Notes under the pieces: model-generated
What the model was told of the DNA's origin: nothing
Seen by the model: the letters and a program-made list of their open reading frames with translations, nothing else
Databases searched by the model: none
Made by a program: the position numbers and the translations under genes
Source: Roridomyces roridus
Lineage: Eukaryota > Basidiomycota > Agaricomycetes > Agaricales > Mycenaceae
Reading direction: 5' to 3'
Assembly: GCA_029378245.1 (NCBI GenBank)
Contig: JARKIF010000006.1
Location: 434,001 to 498,000, forward strand
DNA: 64,000 nucleotides
Shown: one piece after another, positions 44,665-54,189 of the stretch
How positions within the stretch are numbered: position 1 is the stretch's first letter
Layout of the letters: the number at the start of each line of letters is the position of its first letter

Positions 44665-46329
44665 TCACGCCGCTATCAATCGTGTTTTCTTGTTCTCGCT
44701 GCCCCCCTGTGGCGCAGTGTCCTCGGCTTTACGCTTCACCTCCACAGTCACCTGCGCGGAATTCCCAGCGTCCGTTTGCAGCGAGCGATAGACCTGGTGA
44801 TCGAATCCCCGGCACTGTAATCCGTAGCAGAACGTCTTGATTTTGCCGTCCGGAAACCATCTCTTGAACGCCGCATCCTCCCTCTGCAAGTCTACCAGCT
44901 GCATGATTGCGTCTTCGGACTGGAATGGAATATTTATTAGAGATCTTTGAATATGAGCGATATGTGAACATACCAGGTCCTTTGGGATGATGGATTCCGC
45001 GGGGTGGACGCACTCGAGGTCATGCACTAGGTAGTTTCCCGCGTAGTAATCCTTCCCTCCTTCGTTGACGAGGAGTTCGAAACTCTCACCCGAGTCGCAT
45101 GCCCAGCCCAAGCCGATAAACTTGGCCCTGAACACCCCGGAAAATTCCCAAGGTGGCATTGGGAGGTACAACAGCGCGTGTGTCTTGGATCCGTCGTTGC
45201 ACCAGTGTATGCAACCGGGGTAGTACATGCAGCGTCTAAGAAACCAGGTGAAAATTTGGGCGAAACTTGAGTGTGGAGGGCGAACTTTGCTTTCTCACCC
45301 GGTGGCCCAGAAACTGTGAAGACCGTGGCCTCCGATGGCAAACGGACGGGTTCCAATGTCGAGAAGGCAGGTCGATCAAGAGGTTGCGATAGAGCGTCCA
45401 TGAATGCCCGCTTCGCTGCAAGAAACTGGGTATAATCAGCAAGCAGCATTCATTTTAATGAGAGGGAAAGCTTCAAGTGCGTACTGTAAGATCTGGTGCC
45501 TGAAGCCCCGATGGGCGGTGTCCATTCGATTTCCGAGGGCGCACAAGATGAATGAAATTCATGACCACCGCCTTGTGTTCCTCGACCGACGCTAGAGCGT
45601 CGTCCCGTTCCTGTTCCAGGTCAGGTTCAAGAGCCAGTCCAGAGACACGAACGCACCGTGTTGCCCACCTCGAGATTTCGAACTCGGTCTTCTAGCCTCT
45701 TCTCAAGCTCATTCATGCGGGATTCGCGCTGCTCAACCGTCTTTTCTCTCGCATGGACTGCATCCTCCCTGGCCGCCAGCGCCGCGAGTCGGGCGTCGAG
45801 GTTCTACGATGAGCATCTATTGGGTTTGTTATAGGTCATGAATTGACAACACACCTTCTGTCTCTCCCGCAACTCTTGCCCCTCGAGTCGTTCCTTCTTG
45901 TACATCTCATGGATTCGGGTCACTTCGGCATGGAGACTGGCGATAGTCTTCAAAGAGGTATCAGTGGCACTGGTCGTGGCTTATGAATGGTAAGGTAAGC
46001 TCGCACATTCTCGGCCGTCGCAACAGGAGTCTGCATATCGCAGGGAGCGTCAGCGAATGTGGTGGGAGTGCCTGGGCGCGAAAGAGACGCACCTCCCATT
46101 CTTGTTGCTCCGATTGGACGATAAAGGAGGATCCGGGTAGAACTTGCGATAGTTGTTCCGTGCCAGGACCGGTGACGCTTTGCGGGATATCCTCCATGTC
46201 GACGGAGGAGAGAAAGGCGTACACGTGTTCGGGCCCTTGAGAAGTCTCTTCGTGGGCGATGATCCCACGCGTACGTTGTGACGGGCGGGAATATGGACTA
46301 TCTCCTACTATCTCCCATGTTGCTCCCAT
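44665..46329 (-). CDS. coiled-coil protein with DUF6697-like C-terminal domain
   Basis: From ATG 46329 (MGATWEIVGDSPYSRPSQRT) the N-terminal third is polar. Introns then separate TPVATAEN, a strong coiled coil (TIASLHAEVTRIHEMYKKER, RLAALAAREDAVHAREKTVE, MNELEKRLEDRVRNLEV, RDDALASVEEHKAVVMNFI) and a globular C-terminal domain (CMYYPGCIHWCNDGSKTHAL, LPMPPWEFSGVFRAKFIGLG, FELLVNEGGKDYYAGNYLVH, DLECVHPAESIIPKDL, FKRWFPDGKIKTFCYGLQC). It ends with a basic tail (VKRKAED, NKKTRLIAA) that may be a nuclear localisation signal. The YYAGNY-x-x-HDL core resembles DUF6697 of basidiomycetes, known mostly from hypothetical proteins. The function is unknown. It is tail to tail with GH71. Confidence 0.72.
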
Positions 46330-47034
46330 GGCCAGGGTCCCGTCGTCATGTGGGTTCGAGATAGTCTCACGGAGCCAGGCCTAGTGTCATCGACGATGCA
46401 ATCAATAGCCGGCTCTGCCGCAGGACTCCTTCCGGCCGGCGCGAGTCTTGATAACGAGTTGTTCGCGAGTCGAAGTCATTGGGACGGCTTGAATACAATG
46501 CACCAGTCTTCGGAGACTGGGAGCTGAGAGTGCAACAACCTTGGCGGAGATCATGGTGGTCGAGAAGAGGGGATCATTGTTTGGCGCCGATGCCGCTTAT
46601 GATCACGTGAAATGACGTGGCCTTTCTGAAGTTCTCCTCGGCGCTCGTTCCTCCTTGCTTGCTCCTTGCTTTTCTCTCGGCTCCCTTCTGTGTCGTCGTT
46701 CGACACAACATCTAGGATTGACTGCACATCCATTCAAGCTCGCGATCAACATGAAAGGTAGCTACTACTATAGCACTGCGTGCGCGTCAGACGCGCGTCT
46801 TGGAGTTCTTTATGCACCTACTGGCAGCCAAATCACCGGGCTATCTCGTTCGCTCTGTTCGGCATCTGCAACCTGTTTCTAGGCTCGCAGCCGTGGACCT
46901 CTGAGCATCTGCAATTGCACAAAAACATCTCCAAGATACGAACTCGAGTCGACCGGGAGCGTCTATACACTATCACATCGGCTCAAGAAGAACAAAAGCG
47001 AGACTGGGTGCGAGGACCTTTATGCCGACATAAA
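46330..47034. other. intergenic, left copy of a duplicated segment
   Basis: 46480-46760 is a diverged direct copy of the sequence that flanks and follows the CACTA-like element (51230-51299 joined to 52199-52460). No gene is seen, although an ATG at 46751 lies just after the shared CATTCAAGCTCGCGATCAA stretch. Confidence 0.55.
46480..46760 (+). repeat. segmental repeat, copy without the transposon (empty site)
   Basis: GAGAGTGCAACAACCTTGGC followed by GGAGATCATGGTGGTCGA corresponds to AAGAGTGAAACAATCGTGA (51281-51299) joined directly to CGGAGATCATGGTGGTCGA (52202 onward). Downstream the copies share TCTCTCGGCTCCCTTCT and CATTCAAGCTCGC. It is therefore a natural empty site for the 899-bp insertion. 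Confidence 0.85.
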
Positions 47035-48012
47035 TTACACATTCGCCTTCATAACCTCCTCCGAATGCTTCAGCAGCGCCCTACTCTGCTCACTTGACCC
47101 ATGCCCATGCACAGGAGGCGTGTCGACATCGTCCGACGTTTCCCCCTTGCCGTGTGCCTTTCCGGGTGAAGCAGTGAGGAGTGCGTACAGCGTATACTCA
47201 CCCGCATCGGAGATGTTTCCGGCCGTGTTGATGTCGAGAACTGGGACCAATTTGACTGCGACGCGTGCGAGGGGGGTGTCGATGAGCCCGGGGTATGTGT
47301 GGGTGAAGGCGAGGGTCGGGTGTTGGGCTGCGAGTTCCTGCAATCACGATTCAGCATCGGCCTGGGAGTGATGGACAAGAGAAGACCAACGTACCTCGTT
47401 CAGCAGATCCACGTAGGTCACACTCTCGCCCATCGCTCGCTGTCCCGTGTATCCGTGCTTCAAGCCCAAGTTGTCGATCTCAATCGACGTGCCGCGTCCC
47501 GCCGCAAGGACATTCAGCACGCTCGCAGGCTGGCCCGCCTTCGCCGCCGCCTCGAGTGCAGGAAGGAGTTTGATCATGGCCACGGCGCGCGCGTAGTATG
47601 TCACCGCGAGCTTGATATCCAGACCCTCTGGCGTCTCTTTCCTGTCATCAAAGCTGAACATCCCGCACGAGCAAACGAGGAAGTTGACGCGTGGCAGACG
47701 CGGGAGCAGAGACGCCAGGGTTGCGTTCACGTTCTTGATGAGAGAGACGTCGCACTCGATGAATTCGTGTTTCCAACCCGACTCGGTCGAGGTGGGTTTA
47801 GGGAAGGAGGAGAGGATGGAGGTGGCTGCAGAGGCGTTGCGACCGATGAGGATGATGTGGGCGTTACCCCCCGTGTAACGCGCCAAGGCTTCAGCAGTAC
47901 CGCGCCCGATCCCGGAGGTGCCGCCGAGGAAGACGGCAACGGGGAGATACGAGGCTTTGAAGCCGGCGTTGGAAGTCTGAACTTGGGAGAGAGAAGGCAT
48001 TGTGCTGCCCAT
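47035..48012 (-). CDS. SDR-like NAD(P)-binding oxidoreductase
   Basis: The first exon starts MGSTMPSLSQVQTSNAGF and has a Rossmann motif (AVFLGGTSGIGRGTAEAL), a cofactor-adjacent strand (AHIILIGRNASAA), DVSLIKNVNATLASLLPRLP, NFLVCSCGMFSF, and LNVLAAGRGTSIEIDNLGLK. An intron after YVDLLNE leads to ELAAQHPTLAFTHTYPGLID, then ARVAVKLVPVLDINTAGNI and the C-terminus SEEVMKANV. The catalytic Tyr-x-x-x-Lys is not in its usual form (YTGQRAMGES), as in the fungal subfamily of this type that I associate with retinol-dehydrogenase-like SDRs. A canonical reductase activity is therefore uncertain. It looks complete, at about 310 residues. Confidence 0.82.
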
Positions 48013-48425
48013 GTTGGAATCACATCGGTATTTTTATTGTTCAAACATTCGGCTTGAGGTCAGCACATTCACAAAGTCCATTACTCAGACCTCAGTCAGC
48101 ACTGACAGCAATCGCTATTGAATCGACATGAGAGATTCCCTCCACGACCCCGTCAGCCAATGGATGCTCGCAATGTGCTCGAGTGACAAAGGAACGGATA
48201 AACGGATAAATTGGACCGCGCATTTCGGGATGGGAACACCGCCGTCCCCGAGTGGATTGAACATTCACTTAGGCGTCGAACTGACTTTGGCAGCCATCCG
48301 TGAACAATCTGACTCGAAACTACCCCTGGAATTGGCCTGACTGCAAGCTCCAGCATCCAAGTGACTGCACGTAATTTGACTCGAGACGAATTCCGGAATT
48401 TCCATAAATAATCAAAGATGTTGAC
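48013..48425. other. intergenic, nothing recognised
   Basis: This is the region between the 5' end of the SDR-like gene and the 3' end of the membrane protein gene. No frame or repeat of note is seen. Confidence 0.5.
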
Positions 48426-51087
48426 TCAGCCAGTCAACGTACCTATCTCCCGCTCCTGCGTGAGAGCCGGCATACCGCCCAAATCCACCAACGCGATTCT
48501 CGTATCCGCCGAACTATCCGGGAAATACAACCCATCACCCATCTTCTCCCCACCATCCCGTCCACGCGAAGCAGCCATAACAACGGTAGGGAGATCGTTG
48601 TAGTCGAACACGGGAAGCGCCAACCATCCGCGAGTGCGCCACAATTCGACGAGGAAGATGCACAAAACGAGGGCGTTGAGCGCACCTATTGCGGCGATAT
48701 ACCGACGTTCGCCGATCCGCATCGCTGGGAGGATCTGCTGCGTCGAAACGGCGGTGATCATGGACGAGGACGAGAGAGCCCCGATTTCGAGCTGCGCGCT
48801 TCCAATGCCGACGAGGACGTCGTCGATCATGGACTCGAGCGACGCGGCTACGGCTGCCATGACGGTATCGGTGTCGTTGACTGCGGTGCTGTGTTCCGTG
48901 GCGAGGTTTTCGATGCTCGTCATGAAGACGGTGCCGAGCGCGGAGGTGTAGAGATTAGTGTTCATCATGGAGAGGAAGGTGACTTGGCGCATCGTAAGCT
49001 GCGCGATACTCCCAAGTCCAACGCCGAATTGCGAGGAAGTGGGATCCATGTCCTCGACCGAAGACTCTGGGAGGAGCGTGACGTTGATAGCACGACTCGT
49101 CATGTTGACGGAGACGTCGAACTTGGAGGGATTGAACTGCACCTCGCATTGAACCTGGTTGAGGACATTGTACGGCCCGTCCCCTGTGGCGAACGCGAAA
49201 ATGTTGCTCGGTGGGTGCGATAAGCCAACGAGAGCGACGATTTGGGAGTCGTTACGCAGCCCCACCGTGGCGTAGTCCTCGACTGAGATCAGCGAGGTGG
49301 TTGGGTTGATTGGGCTATTGGGTAGGGGACCGATTGCGAGGTATTCGTTTGGATACGTTCCGTCGGCGCTGATATATGGCACATATACTGTAAAAAAATT
49401 ATTGGGACTCATTTGGATGGCATGTGCATATGGTAACCCGGGTTTCGAGCACAACTCCAGGTTGGTCGACGTTTGGAGTACAACATTTCTTACGGTTTCA
49501 ACTTGGTTCCAACAACTCCCCGGATTTCAACCTCCATGGTGTGGTGTAGTGCCGTTAGCTAGAATGCCGATTGATTGAGTATCGGCAGATGTGATGGTGC
49601 AGAGGTTCGGTTCAAAAGATAAATGGCAGATCAAAATATTCAGTTGGCTTGCACTGCCAGATTTGATGCTCTGCCTCGTATGAATTTTCTTAAAAGACTC
49701 AGGGAAGCATCATATCAACTTCCAAAGTGGTTGGGCATTAGGTGCAAGACAGAGAAAGTAAGCATTCCAACAAGTTCGGAATACTTAGCCTATCAGTATC
49801 GCATCACTGCCAACATTATCGGCACATCGGCAGAATCACGAAGACTCTTTTTGAAAAGGAGTGAATATCCTGCAGATGTTATCCAAGACGCGACCCCCCA
49901 AGATGGGATCCAAACACCAAATTACAATTGAAATGCGACCCAGAGCCTGCACTCTGAAAGGGATGTAATCGTAGTAATTATTTTACAGTATATCGCCCAT
50001 ACTGATATTATGAGTGACAATCGTCCACAGAGAGCTCGCGTTCCTCGCACACGAGACAGTCGTGGAGTAGCCGGTCTCCTGGTAGCTGTAGCTCAGGACC
50101 GATGACGTCGTGTTGGAAGATGCCGCGGAGAGGATATCGAAGAAGCCGTCCCCCAAGCCGGCGGTCGATCCGACGCCGAAAGAGCGCCCGACGTAGGTTA
50201 ACCGACTGTTGTCGTTTTTGGGATGCCCGTCAGCTCTGCTCGTCGCCGTGGACGCAGAGTTCAAGATTACGCCCTGTAGAACGGGGGCGGGCGTGTAAGA
50301 GAAGGCACCCCGCGCGTTGCGCGTTACTGGCCACAGGAAGTCGCTAATGGTCGCCGTACTGGAGTGATTCCAGAACTGACTCTGTGGGTCGGGAGCGTAT
50401 ACGGGGATTTGTATGGAGCCGAGTACGGATGCGGTGGAGGAGATTGGTGTGATGGCCCCGGTCCAGAGCGCGGAGGGCAAGAGATGAACGATGATGTAAA
50501 GGCCAGCAATGATGATGTGCCGAACCGGCATCGTCCACGCTATTTGGGCGGAGGCAATCGACTGCCAAAGACGCAGTTCGGCCAGGGAGACTGAGCCTCG
50601 GCTCAATCGAAGGCGGGTCGATAGATTGATGATCGAGGTGAGTGTGACCAGTTGGAGGAGGCCCAAGATGTGTGAGATTATCGTGATTACGACCTGAACC
50701 CCTGTGCGATGGGCGGTGACAAAGGAATACAGTCCTGTGTGGTCGCGCCTGGATTCCGCTGCCACGGCGGCGGTCGCGGCTACCGCAATAACCAAGCCAG
50801 GGATTGGACGGAGTTTCGACTGAAAGGTGGCCCGGTAGGCTATTCGAACTTGCATCAGCATAGCGCCGGTTTCAATGAGAGAAGCCCCTACCACTGGGAG
50901 CGTTGTTAAGCCTCAGCATGGGGGCGGTGAAGAGGGAACGTCGCATATTCGCCCCAGGTTTTAGTTCGACGTTGTTCGGGCACGCGGGCCCGGCCGCTGT
51001 ACAGTAACGTCGGTCTCGTCCACGAGCGCAGATAGCTACCACGTACACTAGTAGTCTGCCGGTGTCATCGTTGACATAGGGTTGCAA
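48426..51087 (-). CDS. multi-pass membrane protein with large extracellular domain, interrupted by a MITE
   Basis: In N to C order: hydrophobic helices (PGLVIAVAATAAVAA, GVQVVITIISHILGLLQLVT, HIIIAGLYIIVHLLPSALWT), an extracellular domain with N-glycosylation sites (NHSST, NTTSSVLSYSYQETGYS, CARNASSLWTIVTHNISMGD), its continuation (YVPYISADGTYPNEYLAIGP, CEVQFNPSKFDVSVNMTSRA, FLSMMNTNLYTSALGTVF), a C-terminal TM helix (IAAIGALNALVLCIFLVELW) and a cytoplasmic tail ending at the stop 48426-48428. This resembles a family of large uncharacterised Agaricomycete membrane proteins. Between GDI and YVPY lies the 601-bp element 49388-49988. A GT-AG intron 49388-50002 would remove it in frame. The true N-terminus upstream of 50900 is not resolved; an extra 5' exon or a frameshift is needed. 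Confidence 0.65.
49388..49988. mobile_element. 601-bp MITE with TA target duplication
   Basis: The ends, read inward, are CTGTAAAAAAATTA (49388 onward) and CTGTAAAATAATTA (49988 backward), 13 of 14 identical. TA flanks both sides (ATATA before, TATAT after), as for Tc1/mariner-type elements. Removing the element plus one TA leaves the host codons GAT ATA TAT GTG in frame, so the insertion point is exact. Inside, on the plus strand, is an AT-rich open frame 49623-49931 (102 codons, starts MADQNIQLACTARFDALPRM), which I do not recognise; it is not a transposase. Confidence 0.88.
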
Positions 51088-51299
51088 GTGAGCGCTAGTG
51101 AGCGCACATCTGATACCTATTGGTCCCTAGGCCGTTCTGTGTGGCCGCCAAGTTCCAACTGAGTGTTTATTTATTTCGTGTGCACCGGATGGTTTCTTGT
51201 TCTGGGGCGGGATTCCACTGTAGACGAGCAGTTTGAAACCATCGAACAGGCTGCCGGAGCCTCAGAATTCGACGGGCGCTAAGAGTGAAACAATCGTGA
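51088..51299. other. short flank left of CACTA-like element
   Basis: This is part of the duplicated segment. 51230-51299 matches 46480-46545. It ends with the TGA target duplication (51297-51299). Confidence 0.6.
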
Positions 51300-52198
51300 C
51301 ACTGGGCGCAAAGCTATCGACATGTCACATCGACATGTGCTCACAACATGTCGCCCCCACTCCCTTCCCACTTGCCTCGACATGCGGAAAACACGTGGCT
51401 CGGCAGCATGGCGATTTCCTTCCCATTAGCTTCATTATTCTCACGAAGCATCTGATGGAAGGGATATCTCGATGGTCAGAACACATCCACGCCGAGATGC
51501 CGTGCATCACATCCGCACATTCCTTTTGCATAGAGAGTACTTGTTTCAGCAGGGGTCTAAATAATAAATTTCTCTTTGTATCACATAAGAGGGAAATTCA
51601 CCTCACGATGCATGTGTCTAAATTGCACAATCTCATGTTCCTCATCTCGTCCGTGCCTGATGCTTCCGAGCTGGAAAACTAAGTGCTTAAGCATTCGATC
51701 AAAGATAATGATGAGCAAAGAATCAAAATCACACAGAATTTTCCTGGTCCGGGCCAACCCCTCATAGAGGTTGGGAATTTTTGTGCTGCTAAAGCGCAGT
51801 GCGATTCCCGGTTGATAATGATTATTCTGCTTGTTGCCGTATGCACGGCACAAAACCTATTGGAGATCGATGGCAGCTGCAATCAGACCATCAATTACCT
51901 CATTAATGGACACTGAGTTGGGTGAATTCAGGCATATGTACATTCAGGGAAGCAAGAAAAAAACAGAGCCTCAGATGGAAAGCGGGCAAAAAACATTCAC
52001 AAGAATATGGGTTGTGATGATCAGCTGGCCGGCGATGAGGATCACAATTTTAGATGCCGATTTGTGGGTACCAATTTGAATCCTCCCACATGTGATGTCA
52101 CAGAACGACACGAGGCTAAAGCCACATGTCGAGTGCACTGGGAGCGACATGTTGTGAGCACATGTCAAATTGACATGTCGACTTGTTTGCGCCCAGTG
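51300..52198. mobile_element. CACTA/CMC-like non-autonomous transposon (899 bp)
   Basis: The ends are inverted. 51300 inward reads CACTGGGCGCAAA, then GACATGTC, then GACATGTGCTCACAACATGT. 52198 inward reads CACTGGGCGCAAA, then GACATGTC and the same GACATGTGCTCACAACATGT. A 3-bp duplication TGA flanks it (51297-51299, 52199-52201). A CACTG start, 3-bp duplication and subterminal GACATGT repeats are typical of the CACTA (EnSpm/CMC, including Plavaka-like) group. The AT-rich interior has no transposase. The paralogous empty site at 46545 confirms both boundaries. Confidence 0.92.
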
Positions 52199-53202
52199 TG
52201 ACGGAGATCATGGTGGTCGACAAGTGGTCGAGAAGAAGGATGATTGTTTGGCTGATGCGTGTCACTGTCACATGACGCGGCAATCAATCAAAGGACGTGT
52301 CCTTTCTTGCCTTTCCTCCAGGCCTCGCTCCGACTCGCCGCCGCTCCGCCTCGTTCCTCTTTTCATGCACAGGAACGATTCTCTCGGCTCCCTTCTCGGT
52401 TTATTCGCTTGATTCGACACGGCCTTTGAAATCCCCTTTCGATCCATTCAAGCTCGCTATCAAGAAGCGATTCATTGAAGGAAAAGAAAGAGCAGTGTGT
52501 CGTCGCACCAGCCGCGCTTCTTTCAGTTGGACCCTTTGTACTCCTGTTCCTGGATCAAATCTTTTCTCTTTCAATACCACGTGCGCCGGGAAAGCATCTC
52601 ATCAATCTGAATGGGCCTTTTGCAAGCACAAAGGTGGCGCCGGCAAAAGGGTCAGACTCATTGTCCACTGTCCTGTAGACGAGTCTTTATCGACCTCCTC
52701 TTTGTGTTGTGATTTCATCGCAGAATGACGTTGGAGACTTCGTATAAGATGTTGAGGCTTCAAGAGTGTTCTTTGGCCTGGGGCCTGGGCACCGCTGGGA
52801 GCGACGATCTCACTCGATAAACCCTCGACTCTAGCTGAGATTTCCGGCGATGATTCGGCTCTTAACTCGATACTTATCCATCTCCAGGTACATCCTGGCC
52901 ACAGTCGAACAAAGGGCGGACTCCCGCCGCACACTGATTTCTGTCAAACTCGACACAATGCGCGCCAGCTAATGTTTGTGTACGCTCAGTCTTTGTCTAC
53001 GCGCCTCGTGTGTCCGGTCGTCGGGCAGTGCCACTCGGGGGTCTGGTGTATAAAAGGCGGGTGAATGGGGGTCCAACTCATCCCATAACCCCACTCCATT
53101 GCATCTATCGAAACCCAAAACAGGTATGTCCCTCTTAAAGTCGAACACGTCTGGCGTGCTAACTCTTTTTGGTACAGAACCCATCTATCAATTCTTCAGA
53201 GA
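52199..53202. other. right copy of duplicated segment, then promoter of coiled-coil gene
   Basis: 52202-52460 is the downstream half of the segmental repeat shared with 46546-46760. 52460-53040 shows no supported gene. A TATA box (TATAAAAGG, 53049-53057) precedes the gene at 53203. A 5' UTR intron is likely (about 53125-53178, gtatgt to acag). Confidence 0.55.
53049..53057 (+). promoter_or_regulatory. TATA box of coiled-coil gene
   Basis: GTGTATAAAAGGCGG lies about 150 bp before the start codon, with a probable 5' UTR intron in between. Confidence 0.55.
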
Positions 53203-54189
53203 ATGGTGAGTCGACATCTTTTGTTCTGCGATGTCTCAACACTACTCGCTCACACAGAGAGACAAGCGCAAGAGAGCGCCATCCCCGCTGAGACCGAAGG
53301 TTCGAGTCTGCTACCTTAGTTTCGCTCCCATCGTGCTCATTTTTCTTTTCTTCACATAGTCCGACGAGAACGCACGTGGACAGTATGACCTAAATAGTAG
53401 CAGCAAGGTTCGTTCGCATATTATCAGCCCCGGCATCGAATAAAGCATATATCCAGCCTGCGAAGCTACCCCGTGTGACCCCAGCGGGGAATAAACGCAA
53501 CATCTTGGGTCTCAAACAGCCCGCACTGAACTCGCACCGGATTGGAGCGCCGGTGGCTACGGTGAGTGACCGTGCTGCCCGGATTCCGACAATGACTGTA
53601 ACCTGCACGCAGGTTCATCGGCCAGCGGCCGGAATTCGCGATAGACCTATGCCCAAGGAACGTGCCGATACGTTGGACGCGCTGGCGAAACAAGACCACG
53701 ATGACAGAGAGAGTGTGTGGTTCCGGGAGACGGTGCGCTTGCTTCTTTGTCCAGAGATTCCTATCTCACAGCAATCGTATCAACGTATAGGAAGAGGCTG
53801 ACCCCAAAATTAACGTGCAAGCCGTGTTGGACTCTGCGAGGCCACCGGCTACCGACCAGGAGGAAATCCGCGCACTGAAGGACAAGATCGAACAACTGGA
53901 GAGGGTAAGCCCGCCCATTCGGACATTCCATCATTCCGGTATGGTATGTTGACTCAAGCTTCATCTGTTAGGACTTGTCCCATGCCAACGCAAGTTTGTT
54001 CAGTGCTGAGGCGATGCTCAAAAAGAGAGAGAATGAAATCAGGAGACTTAACGCCGAGCTCGAAGCATCCCAGAACTCTGAGCCGAAGAAACGGCGGCAG
54101 CAGGGGTCAGTTGCAGTTCTATTCTGGTCATTTTGAGTCCGATGGACTGACTGAACGAAAGCCCCGCCATTCCGACTAGGAAGTATTGA
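53203..54189 (+). CDS. small basic coiled-coil protein, probably nuclear
   Basis: Eight short exons joined by GT-AG introns are all in phase. The first coding exon ends right after ATG (53203-53205), then RDKRKRAPSPLRPK, SDENARGQYDLNSSSK, LPRVTPAGNKRNILGLKQPA, VHRPAAGIRDRPMPKERADT and EEADPKINVQAVLDSARPP follow. Next comes a coiled coil (DQEEIRALKDKIEQLER, DLSHANASLFSAEAML, KKRENEIRRLNAELEAS) and a basic tail (EPKKRRQQGPAIPTRKY). About 200 residues. Basic clusters at both ends suggest nuclear localisation. I do not recognise a named family. Confidence 0.7.

Noticed and set aside
49388..49454. Upstream extension of the second exon of the membrane protein (MCSKPGLPYAHAIQMS...)
   Set aside because: This sequence lies inside the MITE. 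The conserved frame begins only after the TIR-borne acceptor.
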